Assembly: GCF_024213665.1 (NCBI RefSeq)
Contig: NZ_JANAVP010000023.1
Location: 19,728 to 83,727 of the forward strand
Length of the DNA: 64,000 nucleotides
Source: Streptomyces sp. A3M-1-3
GTDB lineage: Bacteria > Actinomycetota > Actinomycetes > Streptomycetales > Streptomycetaceae
Reading direction: 5' to 3'
The stretch's first letter is position 1, and each line of letters begins with the position of its first letter. This document shows, piece after piece, positions 34,207 to 42,667 of this stretch. The position numbers and the translations under genes are program-made. Below the pieces are notes generated by a model. It was not told where the DNA came from, made no database searches, and saw nothing but the letters and a program-made list of their open reading frames with translations.

Positions 34207-35070
34207 GTGAGCGTCAAAGAGCTCGCCGTGGCCGACGCGCTGCGGGACCGGATCAGGTCCGGGGTCCTGCGGCCGGGCGACCGTCTGCCCACGCAGGCAC
34301 GGCTGGCAGAGGAGTTCGGGGTCGAGCGGGGCACGGTCCGGCAGGCGCTGCGGATCCTCCACGACGAGGGCCTGCTCACGCACCTGACCAAGGGCAGCCC
34401 TGCTCGGGTGGCCGACCCTCCGGCCCACGCGTACGCGGCGTCCGAGGCCCGGCCGCTGCCGACCACCGCCGGCCTGGCACCCCGTATCACCGACGCCTTC
34501 ACCGCCCGCCATGTGGAGATCGACGCGCTCTGTCTGACCGCCGGGACGCTGACGCTCGCGCTCGGCGAGCCGCTGCGCCAGATCCACGCGGGACGGCTCG
34601 CACCGGCCAGGGTGGACGTCCGGATCCTGCTGCCGAGCCGCGGTATCACGCTGGCCTTCCCGACCCCGGTCGTGGACGCGGGCGGCGGGGCCAATCCGGT
34701 CCACCGGCGCTGGCTCACCCAGCGCAACGCGCAGGGCCAGGTGCTGCGCCACAACCTGACGTCCCTGCGCCGCTCGCACGGCATCGACGTACATGTGGCG
34801 TTCCGGGCGCTGCCGTTCACGCCGCCCGTGAAGCTGTATCTGCTGAACAACACCGAGGCGCTCTTCGCGTACTACCAGGTCGCCCGGCGGGAGGAGGAGA
34901 TCGACCACGAGCCCCTGGCGACGTACGACACACAGGGGGCGCGGTCGATGCTCTTCGCGTTCGCCCAGAGTGGCGTGAGCCTGCGGGACACGACCTTCGT
35001 CGAGCAGTCGCAGCTGTGGTTCAACGCTCTCTGGAACACCATCAGTTCGGAGCTGGACCTCGGCCTCTAG
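34207..35070 (+). CDS. devE: GntR-family developmental regulator DevE (DevA paralogue)
   Basis: A 287-residue GntR regulator. The N-terminal winged helix (VADALRDRIRSGVLRPGDRLPTQ, then GVERGTVRQALRILHDEGLL) is followed by a long effector-like domain shared with DevA (LRHNLTSLRRSHGIDVHV, ALPFTPPVKLYLLN, EALFAYYQVARREEEI). GTG at 34207 lies 6 bases after TACTGT with no ribosome-binding site, so it is likely leaderless. The arrangement (62-residue membrane protein diverging) is repeated at devA. Confidence 0.85.
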   Translation: MSVKELAVADALRDRIRSGVLRPGDRLPTQARLAEEFGVERGTVRQALRILHDEGLLTHLTKGSPARVADPPAHAYAASEARPLPTTAGLAPRITDAFTARHVEIDALCLTAGTLTLALGEPLRQIHAGRLAPARVDVRILLPSRGITLAFPTPVVDAGGGANPVHRRWLTQRNAQGQVLRHNLTSLRRSHGIDVHVAFRALPFTPPVKLYLLNNTEALFAYYQVARREEEIDHEPLATYDTQGARSMLFAFAQSGVSLRDTTFVEQSQLWFNALWNTISSELDLGL

Positions 35071-35073
35071 CTT

Positions 35074-35262
35074 CTAGGCCGAGGGCCCGGCCACTTGGAC
35101 GGCCAGTACGGCGGCGCCGATACCGGCGCAGGTCGGGTTCTTGGCCTTGACGCCGACGGCCAGCAGGAACAGGCCGATGATTCCGACTGTTCCGTACCGC
35201 CATTCGACGAGCTGCTCGAATCCGATGACGAGGAGGGTGGCGAGAAGTGCGATGGCGGGCAT
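35074..35262 (-). CDS. 62-residue two-helix membrane protein (dev-associated, copy 2)
   Basis: Starts MPAIALLATLLVIGFEQLVE, with GVKAKNPTC in the middle, and ends VAGPSA. Same length, same two-helix layout and same K-A-K-N motif as the copy at 33890-34078. It lies tail-to-tail with devE (3 bases apart) and diverges from devA. Function unknown. Confidence 0.8.
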   Translation of the reverse strand: MPAIALLATLLVIGFEQLVEWRYGTVGIIGLFLLAVGVKAKNPTCAGIGAAVLAVQVAGPSA

Positions 35263-35340
35263 GGTGTCCCCCTTCGGTTCTTCAGGCGCGCGGTGATGCC
35301 CGTACATCGGTGGACGGGCGGATCTGCTTCCAGGGTGAAA

Positions 35341-35370
35341 AGTTGGCAACCAACTACACTGAAGTTGTCC
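35341..35370. promoter_or_regulatory. Candidate GntR operator, devA side
   Basis: The perfect palindrome AGTTGG-CAA-CCAACT (35341-35355) is followed by ACACTGAAGTTGTCC. The downstream segment to the start codon is also conserved with devE. DevA autoregulation is reported, which fits. Confidence 0.7.
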
Positions 35371-35442
35371 CCATTTGGCGGCGATCCATAAACAACTTAC
35401 AAACAACTCCCGTTGAATGGCGACGAGTTGTACGGTTGGCGG

Positions 35443-36339
35443 GTGACCCAGGAGAGCCCGGCACCGAACGGCAGGAAGCGCTCGTCCCAGGACGTGGCGG
35501 ACGCCCTTCGTGCCCGCATCGACGCAGGTGAACTGAGGGCCGGCGACCGGATGCCGACCCAGGCAGAGCTGGCCGACGAGTTCCACGTGGAGCGCGGAAC
35601 CATCCGCCAGGCGCTCCGGATCCTCCAGGACGCCGGCCTGCTCACCGATGTCGCCCGGGGCGCCCCGGCCCGTATCGCGGACCGCGTCGGCGGCCACACG
35701 GCGCCCGCCGGCGAGGAGCCCCAGCCGACCATGGTCGCCCTGGCACCGCGCATAGCGACCGCCTTTTCGGTGCCCGACGTCCGGATCGACGCCATCAGCC
35801 TGACCGCGGAATCGCTGATGCTGGCCCTCGGCGAACCGCTGCGCCTGATCCACGCGGGCCGCATCCAGCCCGCGCGCGTCGAGGTCCGCGTGCTGCTGCC
35901 GAGCCGGGACATCGACCTCGCGTTCCCCACGGCCGTCGCCGTGCCGCCGGAAGGCTCCGCCGGCGACAACCCGGTGCACGACCGCTGGCTGGCCATGCGC
36001 AACTCACAGGGCCAGGTGCTGCGCCACAACCTGCTCGCGCTGCGCCGCTCGCACGGCATCGACGTCACGGTGACCTTCCGGGCGCTGCCGTTCACGCCGC
36101 CCGTGAAGCTGTACGTCCTCAACGGCCGCGAGGCACTCTTCGCGTACTACCAGGTCACCAAGCGGGAGGAGGAGATCGGCGACACGGCCGTGGAGCTGTA
36201 CGACGCGCTCGGCACCGAGTCGCTGCTCTTCTCGTTCGAGCTGCGGGCGGGAGCGCAGGACCAGGCGTTCGTGGAGGAGTCGCAGAAGTGGTTCGACGCC
36301 CTCTGGAACACGATCGCGTCGGACCTGACACTCTCTTAG
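35443..36339 (+). CDS. devA: GntR-family developmental regulator DevA
   Basis: A 298-residue GntR regulator required for aerial development in S. coelicolor. The winged helix (VADALRARIDAGELRAGDRM, HVERGTIRQALRILQDAGLL) and the effector-like domain match DevE. GTG at 35443 lies 6 bases after TACGGT with no Shine-Dalgarno, so leaderless translation is likely. Its TAG overlaps the GTG of devB, which identifies it as the devAB partner rather than devE. Confidence 0.88.
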   Translation: MTQESPAPNGRKRSSQDVADALRARIDAGELRAGDRMPTQAELADEFHVERGTIRQALRILQDAGLLTDVARGAPARIADRVGGHTAPAGEEPQPTMVALAPRIATAFSVPDVRIDAISLTAESLMLALGEPLRLIHAGRIQPARVEVRVLLPSRDIDLAFPTAVAVPPEGSAGDNPVHDRWLAMRNSQGQVLRHNLLALRRSHGIDVTVTFRALPFTPPVKLYVLNGREALFAYYQVTKREEEIGDTAVELYDALGTESLLFSFELRAGAQDQAFVEESQKWFDALWNTIASDLTLS

Positions 36340-37085
36340 TGACTTCTGATACGACGCGAACCGAACAGGCGGCAACCGTGACCGAGGCGTTTACGAGTCT
36401 GGTCGCGGGAGCGGAGAACGTCCTCTTCGACTTCGACGGCCCCATCTGCAGGCTCTTCGCCGGCCATCTGGCGGACGAGGTCGCCGAGCGGCTGGTCGCC
36501 TGGCTGGAGGAACGCGGACAGCATGTACTGCTGACCGAGGAGGACCGCCTCTCCGGGGACCCCCACGCCGTACTGCGGGCCGTCGACCGCATCCACCCGG
36601 GCAGTGACCTCGTGGAGGCGCTGGAGGAGATGCTCACCGGCGAGGAGCTGCACGCCACGGACACCGCCTGGCCCACTCCGCATGTCGACCCGCTGATACG
36701 CACCTGGCTGGCCACCGGCGCCCGGCTGGCCATCGCGACGAACAACTCTCCACGCGTGGTGGAGCGCTACCTCACGGGCCGCGGCCTCCGCGACTGCTTC
36801 GGCGCACACATCCACGGCCGAAGCGCCGAGCTGCACCTGCTGAAGCCGGACCCGAACTGCCTCAACCGCGCCCTGGCCTCGCTGCGGGCCCACCCGGCCA
36901 CGTCCCTGATGATCGGCGACACCCCGTCCGACCTCCAGGCGGCCCGGTGGGCGGGCGTACCGTTCCTCGGCTACGCACGGGACGACGAGCGGGCGAAGCG
37001 GCTGTACGACGCGGGCGCGGAGATCGTGGTGGACTCGCTGCTGCCGCTGCTAGACATCGTACGAAGCCGTGGCAGCCGGACCTGA
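36339..37085 (+). CDS. devB: HAD-family phosphatase/hydrolase DevB
   Basis: A 248-residue HAD-superfamily hydrolase. Motif I is FDFDGPIC (nucleophile Asp near residue 32), motif II TNNS, motif III Lys in HLLKPDPN and motif IV GDTPSD. The GTG shares one base with the devA stop; an internal GTG nine codons on is possible. Co-transcribed with devA and needed for normal development in S. coelicolor. Substrate unknown. Confidence 0.88.
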   Translation: MTSDTTRTEQAATVTEAFTSLVAGAENVLFDFDGPICRLFAGHLADEVAERLVAWLEERGQHVLLTEEDRLSGDPHAVLRAVDRIHPGSDLVEALEEMLTGEELHATDTAWPTPHVDPLIRTWLATGARLAIATNNSPRVVERYLTGRGLRDCFGAHIHGRSAELHLLKPDPNCLNRALASLRAHPATSLMIGDTPSDLQAARWAGVPFLGYARDDERAKRLYDAGAEIVVDSLLPLLDIVRSRGSRT

Positions 37086-37254
37086 GCCGGCAGGCATATG
37101 CGCGGCATCCCAGAGGGCCCTCGCCGACACATTCGGAGCACCGCAGTCACTCACATGGGCCACAGGTGTCGCAACTCACCTCGTGGACCGCCCTGTTGGC
37201 CACTAGGGTATGCATCCCCGTCAATGTCCCCGCGCGAGTATCCAGGAGCGGCCC

Positions 37255-39435
37255 GTGGGCGGTCCCACTGAGGCAGTGCTCCACGCGGCGGGTCGCACAG
37301 GGCTGGACGTGTACGACGCCTTCGTGCTTCATGCACTCAGCCACGGTGAGGAGACCGGTGGCCACCACAACCGCAACTTCGTGGTGCCCCTGACGGAACC
37401 CATGGCCCGCCTCGTCAATCGGGAGCCGGGCACGTCGGTGAAGGTGCGCCTGCGGGTGCCGGAGATGCTCCCGGTCGTCCTGCGGACCTGGCAGGACGAG
37501 CACCGGATTCTCGACGCGATCAAGGGCGTGCTCCCCCATGTGCCGGAATGCCTGGCCAGGAGCGGCGGCACGGCCGTGCATAGTTATGCGGAGGGAGTGC
37601 CGCTCTCCAGCATCTGCCAGAACGGCAAGCCGCTCGATTCCCGGCTGATCCAGGCTCTCGCCGAGCTGCTCGCGCAGATGGTCCGGGTGCGCCGCCAGGA
37701 TCTGCCGAAACTCCCGCCCGCCTGGCCGCGCGACGGAAGCAGCCGCTCATTTCTCCGTACGCTCGCGCTGGCCACCGACGCGCAGGTCCGCCGGCCCAAT
37801 TGGCCGGAATTCGGCGGGCTCTTTGCCGCCCTCGGGGTCCACGACGACGCGATGACCGCATTCGCCCAGCGCGTGCCACCGATGGTGCGACGTCCGTTCA
37901 GCCTGCTCCATACGGACCTGCACCGCGAGAATGTGATCTTCTCCTACCACGGTGACCCGCCTCTCATCTGTGTGGACTGGGAACTGGCCACCTACGGTGA
38001 CCCGCTGCACGATCTCGCCACGCACCTCGTGCGCATGCACTACCCCTCGAGCCAGTGGGAAGAAGTGAAAGAGGCGTGGCGTCAGGCGATAAGCCGGGTC
38101 AGGCCGGAGGCCGTGCACGGGCTGGACACCGATCTGCGCCACTACATCGACTTCGAGCACGCGCAGTCCGTCTACCCGGACGTGATGCGCGCGGCGAAGT
38201 CCCTGGGCGACGGTCAGGAGCCCGATGGTCTGCAGGCCGCCACGGAGTCGGTGGAGAGGGCGCTCGGCGTCGCCAGGGGTCCGCTGGGGCTCGCCGACGT
38301 ACCGGGTCCGTCCGAGATCGAGCGGATCCTCTACCGGTGGCACGCGGCACGTCAGGTCCGTACCGCGCGGGTGCGTCGCAGCGCCTGCGCCGTCGTCTCC
38401 TGGGTCGCCGACGGGCGCATCGCGGAGAATCCGGCCTTCCCGAGGGAAGCCGTGGTGGAAGCGCTGGCCGCCGAGGGCGCGGCCCCCGCGGAACACGTGT
38501 TCAAAGGCACCGGCCACCTCAACACGGTCGTGCGGGTGCCGAGCTCCGGCTCCACCGTCGTGGTGCGCCGCAGGCTGAGCGCCGGCAGCCGAAGGGAACC
38601 GTGCTTCCTCGACGAGCACGCGGTTCTGATGGCCCTGGAGGCCGTCGAAGGTGCCGTACGCGCGCCGAAGCTGCTCGCACTCGGGGTCAGCAGACCGTCG
38701 GATCAGTTTGCCGTGCATTCGTACGCCGGTCCGCCGGACGGCTGCCGGCCGCCCAATCACCCCGTACACGGGCTGCTGCCGCACGAGGCGGACGATCTCG
38801 TCGACCAGCTGTGCGCCCTCGTCGATGTCGACACCCGGTGCCTCGGTCCGGCGATGGGGGGTGGTGTCTTCTACGGCTGGCTGAGTGACCGGCTGGTCGA
38901 TCTGGTGGGGTCCCTGCCCAAGGAGTCCCTGCAGTTGGCCGGGGCTCTGGGACTGCCCAACGCGTACCGGCTCAGGGAGATCCTCTCCCGCCACACGGTC
39001 GTTCAGCGGCCGCCCGTGCTGCTCCACGGTGATCTCAACCCCTGGAACCTGGTCCGGCACGAGAGGACGGGCGAACTCACCATCATCGACTGGGAGATGG
39101 CGATGATCGGGGACCCGCTGTACGACCTGGTCCGCCATCTCCACCTGACCCCGCACCGGGCCGAGATCCGGCAGCGGATGTACGCGCGGTGGATCCGGAA
39201 CATGAGCCTCCGGGGTGAGGCGTATGTCCAGGGCTGGGCCGACGACCGGCATATCTACCGCTGGATCGAGATCGTGCGGTCCGCCTACGTCGATCTGGAC
39301 CGCCTGGTCACGGGCATGAGCCTGGACGCGCCCAATGTCCGCAGAGCCGTGGATTCCTACTCGATGACCCTGCTGGCCGCCACCGCGTCGCTGGGGCTGC
39401 GCTCGGGACGCGTGGTTACGCCGTCCGCTTCCTGA
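37255..39435 (+). CDS. Fused double aminoglycoside phosphotransferase-like kinase
   Basis: A 726-residue protein made of two tandem APH/choline-kinase-like domains. Domain 1 (about 1-380) has the catalytic loop HTDLHRENVIF and metal loop CVDWELATYGDPLHDLA. Domain 2 (about 400-720) has HGDLNPWNLV and IIDWEMAMIGDPLYDLVRHLH. Both keep the Asp/Asn and Asp residues needed for phosphotransfer, so both could be active. GTG at 37255 has AGGAG six bases upstream; an ATG at 37210 is possible. It follows devB after 169 bases and opens the accessory region. The substrate (aminoglycoside, sugar, amino alcohol or nucleoside) is unknown. Confidence 0.82.
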   Translation: MGGPTEAVLHAAGRTGLDVYDAFVLHALSHGEETGGHHNRNFVVPLTEPMARLVNREPGTSVKVRLRVPEMLPVVLRTWQDEHRILDAIKGVLPHVPECLARSGGTAVHSYAEGVPLSSICQNGKPLDSRLIQALAELLAQMVRVRRQDLPKLPPAWPRDGSSRSFLRTLALATDAQVRRPNWPEFGGLFAALGVHDDAMTAFAQRVPPMVRRPFSLLHTDLHRENVIFSYHGDPPLICVDWELATYGDPLHDLATHLVRMHYPSSQWEEVKEAWRQAISRVRPEAVHGLDTDLRHYIDFEHAQSVYPDVMRAAKSLGDGQEPDGLQAATESVERALGVARGPLGLADVPGPSEIERILYRWHAARQVRTARVRRSACAVVSWVADGRIAENPAFPREAVVEALAAEGAAPAEHVFKGTGHLNTVVRVPSSGSTVVVRRRLSAGSRREPCFLDEHAVLMALEAVEGAVRAPKLLALGVSRPSDQFAVHSYAGPPDGCRPPNHPVHGLLPHEADDLVDQLCALVDVDTRCLGPAMGGGVFYGWLSDRLVDLVGSLPKESLQLAGALGLPNAYRLREILSRHTVVQRPPVLLHGDLNPWNLVRHERTGELTIIDWEMAMIGDPLYDLVRHLHLTPHRAEIRQRMYARWIRNMSLRGEAYVQGWADDRHIYRWIEIVRSAYVDLDRLVTGMSLDAPNVRRAVDSYSMTLLAATASLGLRSGRVVTPSAS

Positions 39436-39556
39436 ACAGCACCTCCGACAGCGCCACCGCCACCGCCGGCATGCCCGCGCACCACGCCGGCGCGATCCAG
39501 GGGGCGTTGCCGACGGGCTGGTCGAGGAGCAGGCCGCGCAGGGACTCGACCACCGT
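39416..39556 (-). pseudogene. C-terminal fragment of an ABC-2 type permease
   Basis: In the minus-strand frame 39556 to 39416 the sequence SLRGLLLDQPVGNAPWIAPA, then WCAGMPAVAVALSEVLFRKRTA and TAA, matches the last transmembrane segment of DrrB-like drug-export permeases. The rest of the gene is gone. At about 39555 it meets the sigma-factor fragment head-on. Its stop lies inside the last codons of the double kinase. Confidence 0.65.
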
Positions 39557-40062
39557 TCGTGCTGCACGACATGTTCGCCGTGCCCTTCGATGAGATAGCC
39601 CCGATGATCGACCGGTCCCCGGCGGCGGCGAGGCAACTCGCGAGCCGCGCACGCCGCCGGGTGCACGGGCAGGCGCCGGGTCCCGACCCCGATCTCACCC
39701 GCCAACGCGAAGTCGTCGACGCGTTCTTCGCCGCCGCTCGCGACGGTGACCTGGACGCGCTCGTCGCCGTGCTCGACCCCGACGTCGTGCTGCGGTCCGA
39801 CGGCGGCGTCGTGCGTGCCCGCCACACGGTCGTGATCCGCGGCGCACGGACCGTGGCCGGACAGGCGGTCACCTTCGGACAGCTCTCCCCGTTCGCACGA
39901 CCGGCGCTGATCAACGGAACCGCCGGAGTCATGGTCGCCGCACAGGAACGGCCGCTGTCCGTCATGGCCTTCACCGTCACAGGCGGGAAGATCGTCGCCA
40001 TCGACGTACTGGCCGACCCCGAACGGCTCGACCAACTCGACCTGACAGCCCTCGACCGCTGA
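39556..40062 (+). pseudogene. C-terminal half of an ECF sigma factor with SnoaL-like domain
   Basis: Reads FVLHDMFAVPFDEIAPMIDR, SPAAARQLASRARRRV (sigma region 4) and a SnoaL-like domain to LDQLDLTALDR. This is the C-terminal half of ECF41/SigJ-type sigma factors. Region 2, which binds the -10 element, is missing because the sequence abuts the ABC permease fragment. An internal ATG allows a 167-residue product, but it could not act as a sigma factor. Confidence 0.7.
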
Positions 40063-40519
40063 GGGCTCTCGGCCGTGGCTGGTGTCACGAGGCCGACGGT
40101 CGCCCGCCGCGGCTTCAGATGCCCGGTGTCCTTTGACAACGAAGTTGGTCCGGTGCGGTGTCCTGGCCTGGAGCGACTAGGTCGGATGTCAAACGATCAG
40201 ACCCGTCTTTGGCTTCTGCTGTCAGCGGCCAGTTTGGATTCCACACGTATGGCCAGTTGCGGCGTCACGTTCCGTGACGATTTCTTGATCAAGGTGTTGC
40301 CCGAGCGGTCGGCACCGGAACGTATCGCGTGCGCTCCTGCATGTACGTCGCCAAAGATGATCGTCGGCGACTAGTCATCCGGAGATGGGTGTAGCTCCTC
40401 TGCAGGGACAAGCTGAGCTGGGCTCATCTGGATCGGGCTGTTCGCTGTCCCGGCTTGTGATCACCTGGGAGACGGTTGAGGAGATCCTGGGCGACGCGGC
40501 GCCAGGCGGTGCGCGCGAC
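40063..40519. other. Gene-poor lower-GC stretch
   Basis: About 450 bases with visibly lower G+C and no recognisable gene. The short open frames (for example 40075-40374) have no family resemblance or start signals. Probably degenerate DNA between two gene remnants. Confidence 0.5.
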
Positions 40520-40601
40520 GGCGGGGATGCGACCGTGTGTGGCGAAACAGGTGGCCAGATCGATCAGGAATCGAGAAGCGCGGGTCACGGGCCGCACCTA
40601 G
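40520..40601 (+). pseudogene. AraC-family regulator, C-terminal tail only
   Basis: In frame to the TAG at 40599-40601 the sequence reads AGMRPCVAKQVARSIRNREA then RVTGRT. This is the C-terminal tail of the AraC regulators that precede VOC genes. The intact AraC at 41373-41834 ends with the homologous AGMPPCVAKQVTRPIRNQEA. The DNA-binding body of this first copy has been lost. Confidence 0.6.
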
Positions 40602-40614
40602 CATGATCGTCATG
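40520..40614 (+). repeat. 95-base direct repeat, copy 1 (AraC tail to VOC start)
   Basis: Homologous along its length to 41754-41848, 1,234 bases downstream, with about 20 differences. It records an old duplication of an AraC-VOC gene pair. Confidence 0.75.
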
Positions 40615-41022
40615 GACATCACCATTCACACGAGCTTCCTCCCGCATGACGACCCGGACGCGTCCCTGGCCTTCTACCGCGACGCCCTCGGCTTCGAGGT
40701 CCGCAGCGACGTCGGACAGGGCAAGATGCGCTGGATCACGGTCGGCCCCGTCGGCCAGCCCGGCACGTCCATCCTCCTGGCGCCGCCGGCCGCCGACCCT
40801 GGGGTCACCGAGGACGAGCGCCGCACCATCGCCGAGATGATGGCCAAGGGCACCTACGGCTGGATCCTGCTGGCCACCCGGGACCTCGACGGCACTTTCG
40901 AGAAGGTGCAGGCCGGCGACGCCGAGGTCGTCCAGGAGCCGACCGAGCAGCCGTACGGCATCCGCGACTGCGCCTTCCGCGATCCCGCGGGCAACCTGGT
41001 CCGCATCCAGGAGCTTCGCTGA
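40612..41022 (+). CDS. VOC-family (glyoxalase/bleomycin resistance-like) protein
   Basis: A 136-residue VOC protein (MDITIHTSFLPHDDPDASLA, FYRDALGFEV, then RDCAFRDPAGNLVRIQELR). Both beta-alpha-beta-beta-beta modules are complete. ATG at 40612. Related genes are usually controlled by an upstream AraC regulator; here only its tail remains. Metal-dependent lyase, dioxygenase or binding function cannot be decided. Confidence 0.85.
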   Translation: MDITIHTSFLPHDDPDASLAFYRDALGFEVRSDVGQGKMRWITVGPVGQPGTSILLAPPAADPGVTEDERRTIAEMMAKGTYGWILLATRDLDGTFEKVQAGDAEVVQEPTEQPYGIRDCAFRDPAGNLVRIQELR

Positions 41023-41046
41023 GCCGTCCGGTCATCGATTCGGCCA

Positions 41047-41330
41047 TGATGGCCGGCGTCGCGACCATCTGCGAAGAATACGGCGGCCGGCGCTTCCAGG
41101 CCGCTGTCCTCGACTCGGCGGCCGCACCATCGCAGAGGTGCTCGCGATGTCGGCCGCCGAGGCCGAGGCGCGCACGCCGGCCGCCCACAAGGGCGGCGTC
41201 TACATCCTCGCCGCGCCGACCACCGGCCTCCATCCCGCCGCCGTCGAGCAGTTGCTCGGCCTGCTCGACCGGATCGTCGACTCCGGCAAGCCGGTCATCG
41301 CCAGCACCTCGCCGCCTACCTCGGCATGCA
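41047..41330 (+). pseudogene. UvrA-like ABC ATPase remnant
   Basis: GGRRFQAAVLD in one frame, then GRTIAEVLAMSAAEA and GVYILAAPTTGLHPAAVEQL, LLDRIVDSGKPVIAST in another. These match UvrA-family proteins (the GRRF zinc-domain edge and the LDEPTTGLHPADV Walker B region, here with LAAPTTGLHP). The signature region and most of the protein are missing, frames are disrupted, and the Walker B acidic residues are replaced. Non-functional. Confidence 0.65.
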
Positions 41331-41372
41331 ACCCAGGTGCTCGCGGACATCGATGCAAAGGGGTTCTCTCAT

Positions 41373-41834
41373 GTGTCACCCCTCGTGGGGGCGGGGCGCG
41401 CACGCACCGCGGCGCAGCGCCTGAGCGACCTCGCGCGACTGCGCCGCGTCCGCGACCGGATCGACCGGGAGTACGCGCAGCCGCTTAACGTCGAGGCGCT
41501 CGCCCGCGGCGTGAACATGTCCGCCGGGCACCTCAGCCGCCAGTTCCGGCTGGCCTACGGCGAGTCGCCGTACGCGTACCTGATGACGCGTCGCATCGAG
41601 CGCGCGACGGCGCTGCTGCGTCGTGGCGACCTCAGCGTCACCGAGGTCTGCTTCGTGGTCGGCTGCTCATCGCTGGGCACCTTCAGCACCCGCTTCACCG
41701 AACTGGTCGGCATGCCGCCCGGCGCCTACCGGCGCCGCGCAACGGGCGCTGCGGCGGGGATGCCGCCGTGTGTGGCAAAACAGGTGACAAGACCGATCAG
41801 GAATCAAGAAGCACCGGTGCCGAGCCGCAACTAG
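41373..41834 (+). CDS. AraC-family transcriptional regulator
   Basis: A 153-residue short AraC protein containing the two HTH motifs (LNVEALARGVNMSAGHLSRQ and SVTEVCFVVGCSSLGTFSTR, ending FTELVGMPPGAYRRR). No ligand domain is present. GTG at 41373 behind AAGGGG; other starts are possible. It sits 10 bases ahead of a two-domain VOC gene that it probably controls. Confidence 0.8.
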   Translation: MSPLVGAGRARTAAQRLSDLARLRRVRDRIDREYAQPLNVEALARGVNMSAGHLSRQFRLAYGESPYAYLMTRRIERATALLRRGDLSVTEVCFVVGCSSLGTFSTRFTELVGMPPGAYRRRATGAAAGMPPCVAKQVTRPIRNQEAPVPSRN

Positions 41835-41848
41835 CGTGATGGCCATGG
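41754..41848 (+). repeat. 95-base direct repeat, copy 2
   Basis: Covers the last 81 bases of the AraC gene and the start of the following VOC gene. Homologous to 40520-40614. Confidence 0.75.
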
Positions 41849-42471
41849 CATCCATCGAATCCGTCACCCTCGACGTGGCCGACCCCACGGCCGCCAACCA
41901 CTTCTACACCGCCGCCTTCGGTTTGGACACGCAGATACGCCTGCGGGCCTCGGAGGCACCCACAACCGGCTTCCGTGGGTTCACGCTGGCGCTCACGGTG
42001 TCCCAGCCGGCCACCGTCAACAGCCTCATCGACGCCGCCCTCGACGCCGGCGCCACGCCGCTGAAGCCTGCCGCGAAGTCGCTCTGGGGCTACGGCGGTG
42101 TCGTACAAGCCCCGGACGGGACGATCTGGAAGGTCGCGACCTCGGCGAAGAAGGACACCGGCCCTGCCACCCGGCGGGTCGACGAGATCGTGCTCCTGCT
42201 GGGAGTCGCGGACGTGGCCGCGAGCAAGCGGTTCTACGTCGACCAAGGCCTTGCCGTGGCGAAGAGCTTCGGCCGCATGTACGTCGAGTTCGCTGCTGGG
42301 TCGAGTCCCGTCAAGCTGGCGCTGTACAGGCGCCGTGCCCTTGCCAAGGACGCCGGCGTCTCTCCCGACGGCACCGGATCGCACCGGCTCCTGATCGGCG
42401 GCGATGCCGGGCCTTTCAACGACCCGGACGGGTTTGCATGGGAGGCCGCATCGCCGGCACCCACGCCCTGA
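41845..42471 (+). CDS. Two-domain VOC-family protein
   Basis: A 208-residue protein with two VOC modules: MASIESVTLDVADPTAANHF, FYTAAFGLDTQIRL, and the second from RRVDEIVLLLGVADVAASKR, FYVDQGLAVAKSFG. It ends GPFNDPDGFAWEAASPAPTP. ATG at 41845; ATG at 41839 also possible. Likely in an AraC-controlled unit. Confidence 0.85.
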   Translation: MASIESVTLDVADPTAANHFYTAAFGLDTQIRLRASEAPTTGFRGFTLALTVSQPATVNSLIDAALDAGATPLKPAAKSLWGYGGVVQAPDGTIWKVATSAKKDTGPATRRVDEIVLLLGVADVAASKRFYVDQGLAVAKSFGRMYVEFAAGSSPVKLALYRRRALAKDAGVSPDGTGSHRLLIGGDAGPFNDPDGFAWEAASPAPTP

Positions 42472-42667
42472 TATGTCGCCGCCGAGCGGATACGTACATA
42501 CGTACGCTTCGTGGTCCACAGGGCCCACGAGAGGGCGGTGTGCGCGAGGCCATCAGGGCGCTGGAGGCCGTGGCGTCCGCGAAGCCCGCGGCCCCGGTGA
42601 ACCGACCGATGACCGACGGAGCCCGTCCCCTGAAGGAAGGGTTCTCCACGAAGTGACTGGAGGAAGC

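Noticed and set aside
41371..41373. ATG at 41371 as the AraC start
   Set aside because: It is not in the AraC reading frame; the overlapping GTG at 41373 is.
42541..42656. Short frame ending in RPLKEGFSTK as a gene
   Set aside because: Only about 38 codons with no recognisable family or start signal; it may be a fragment but cannot be supported.
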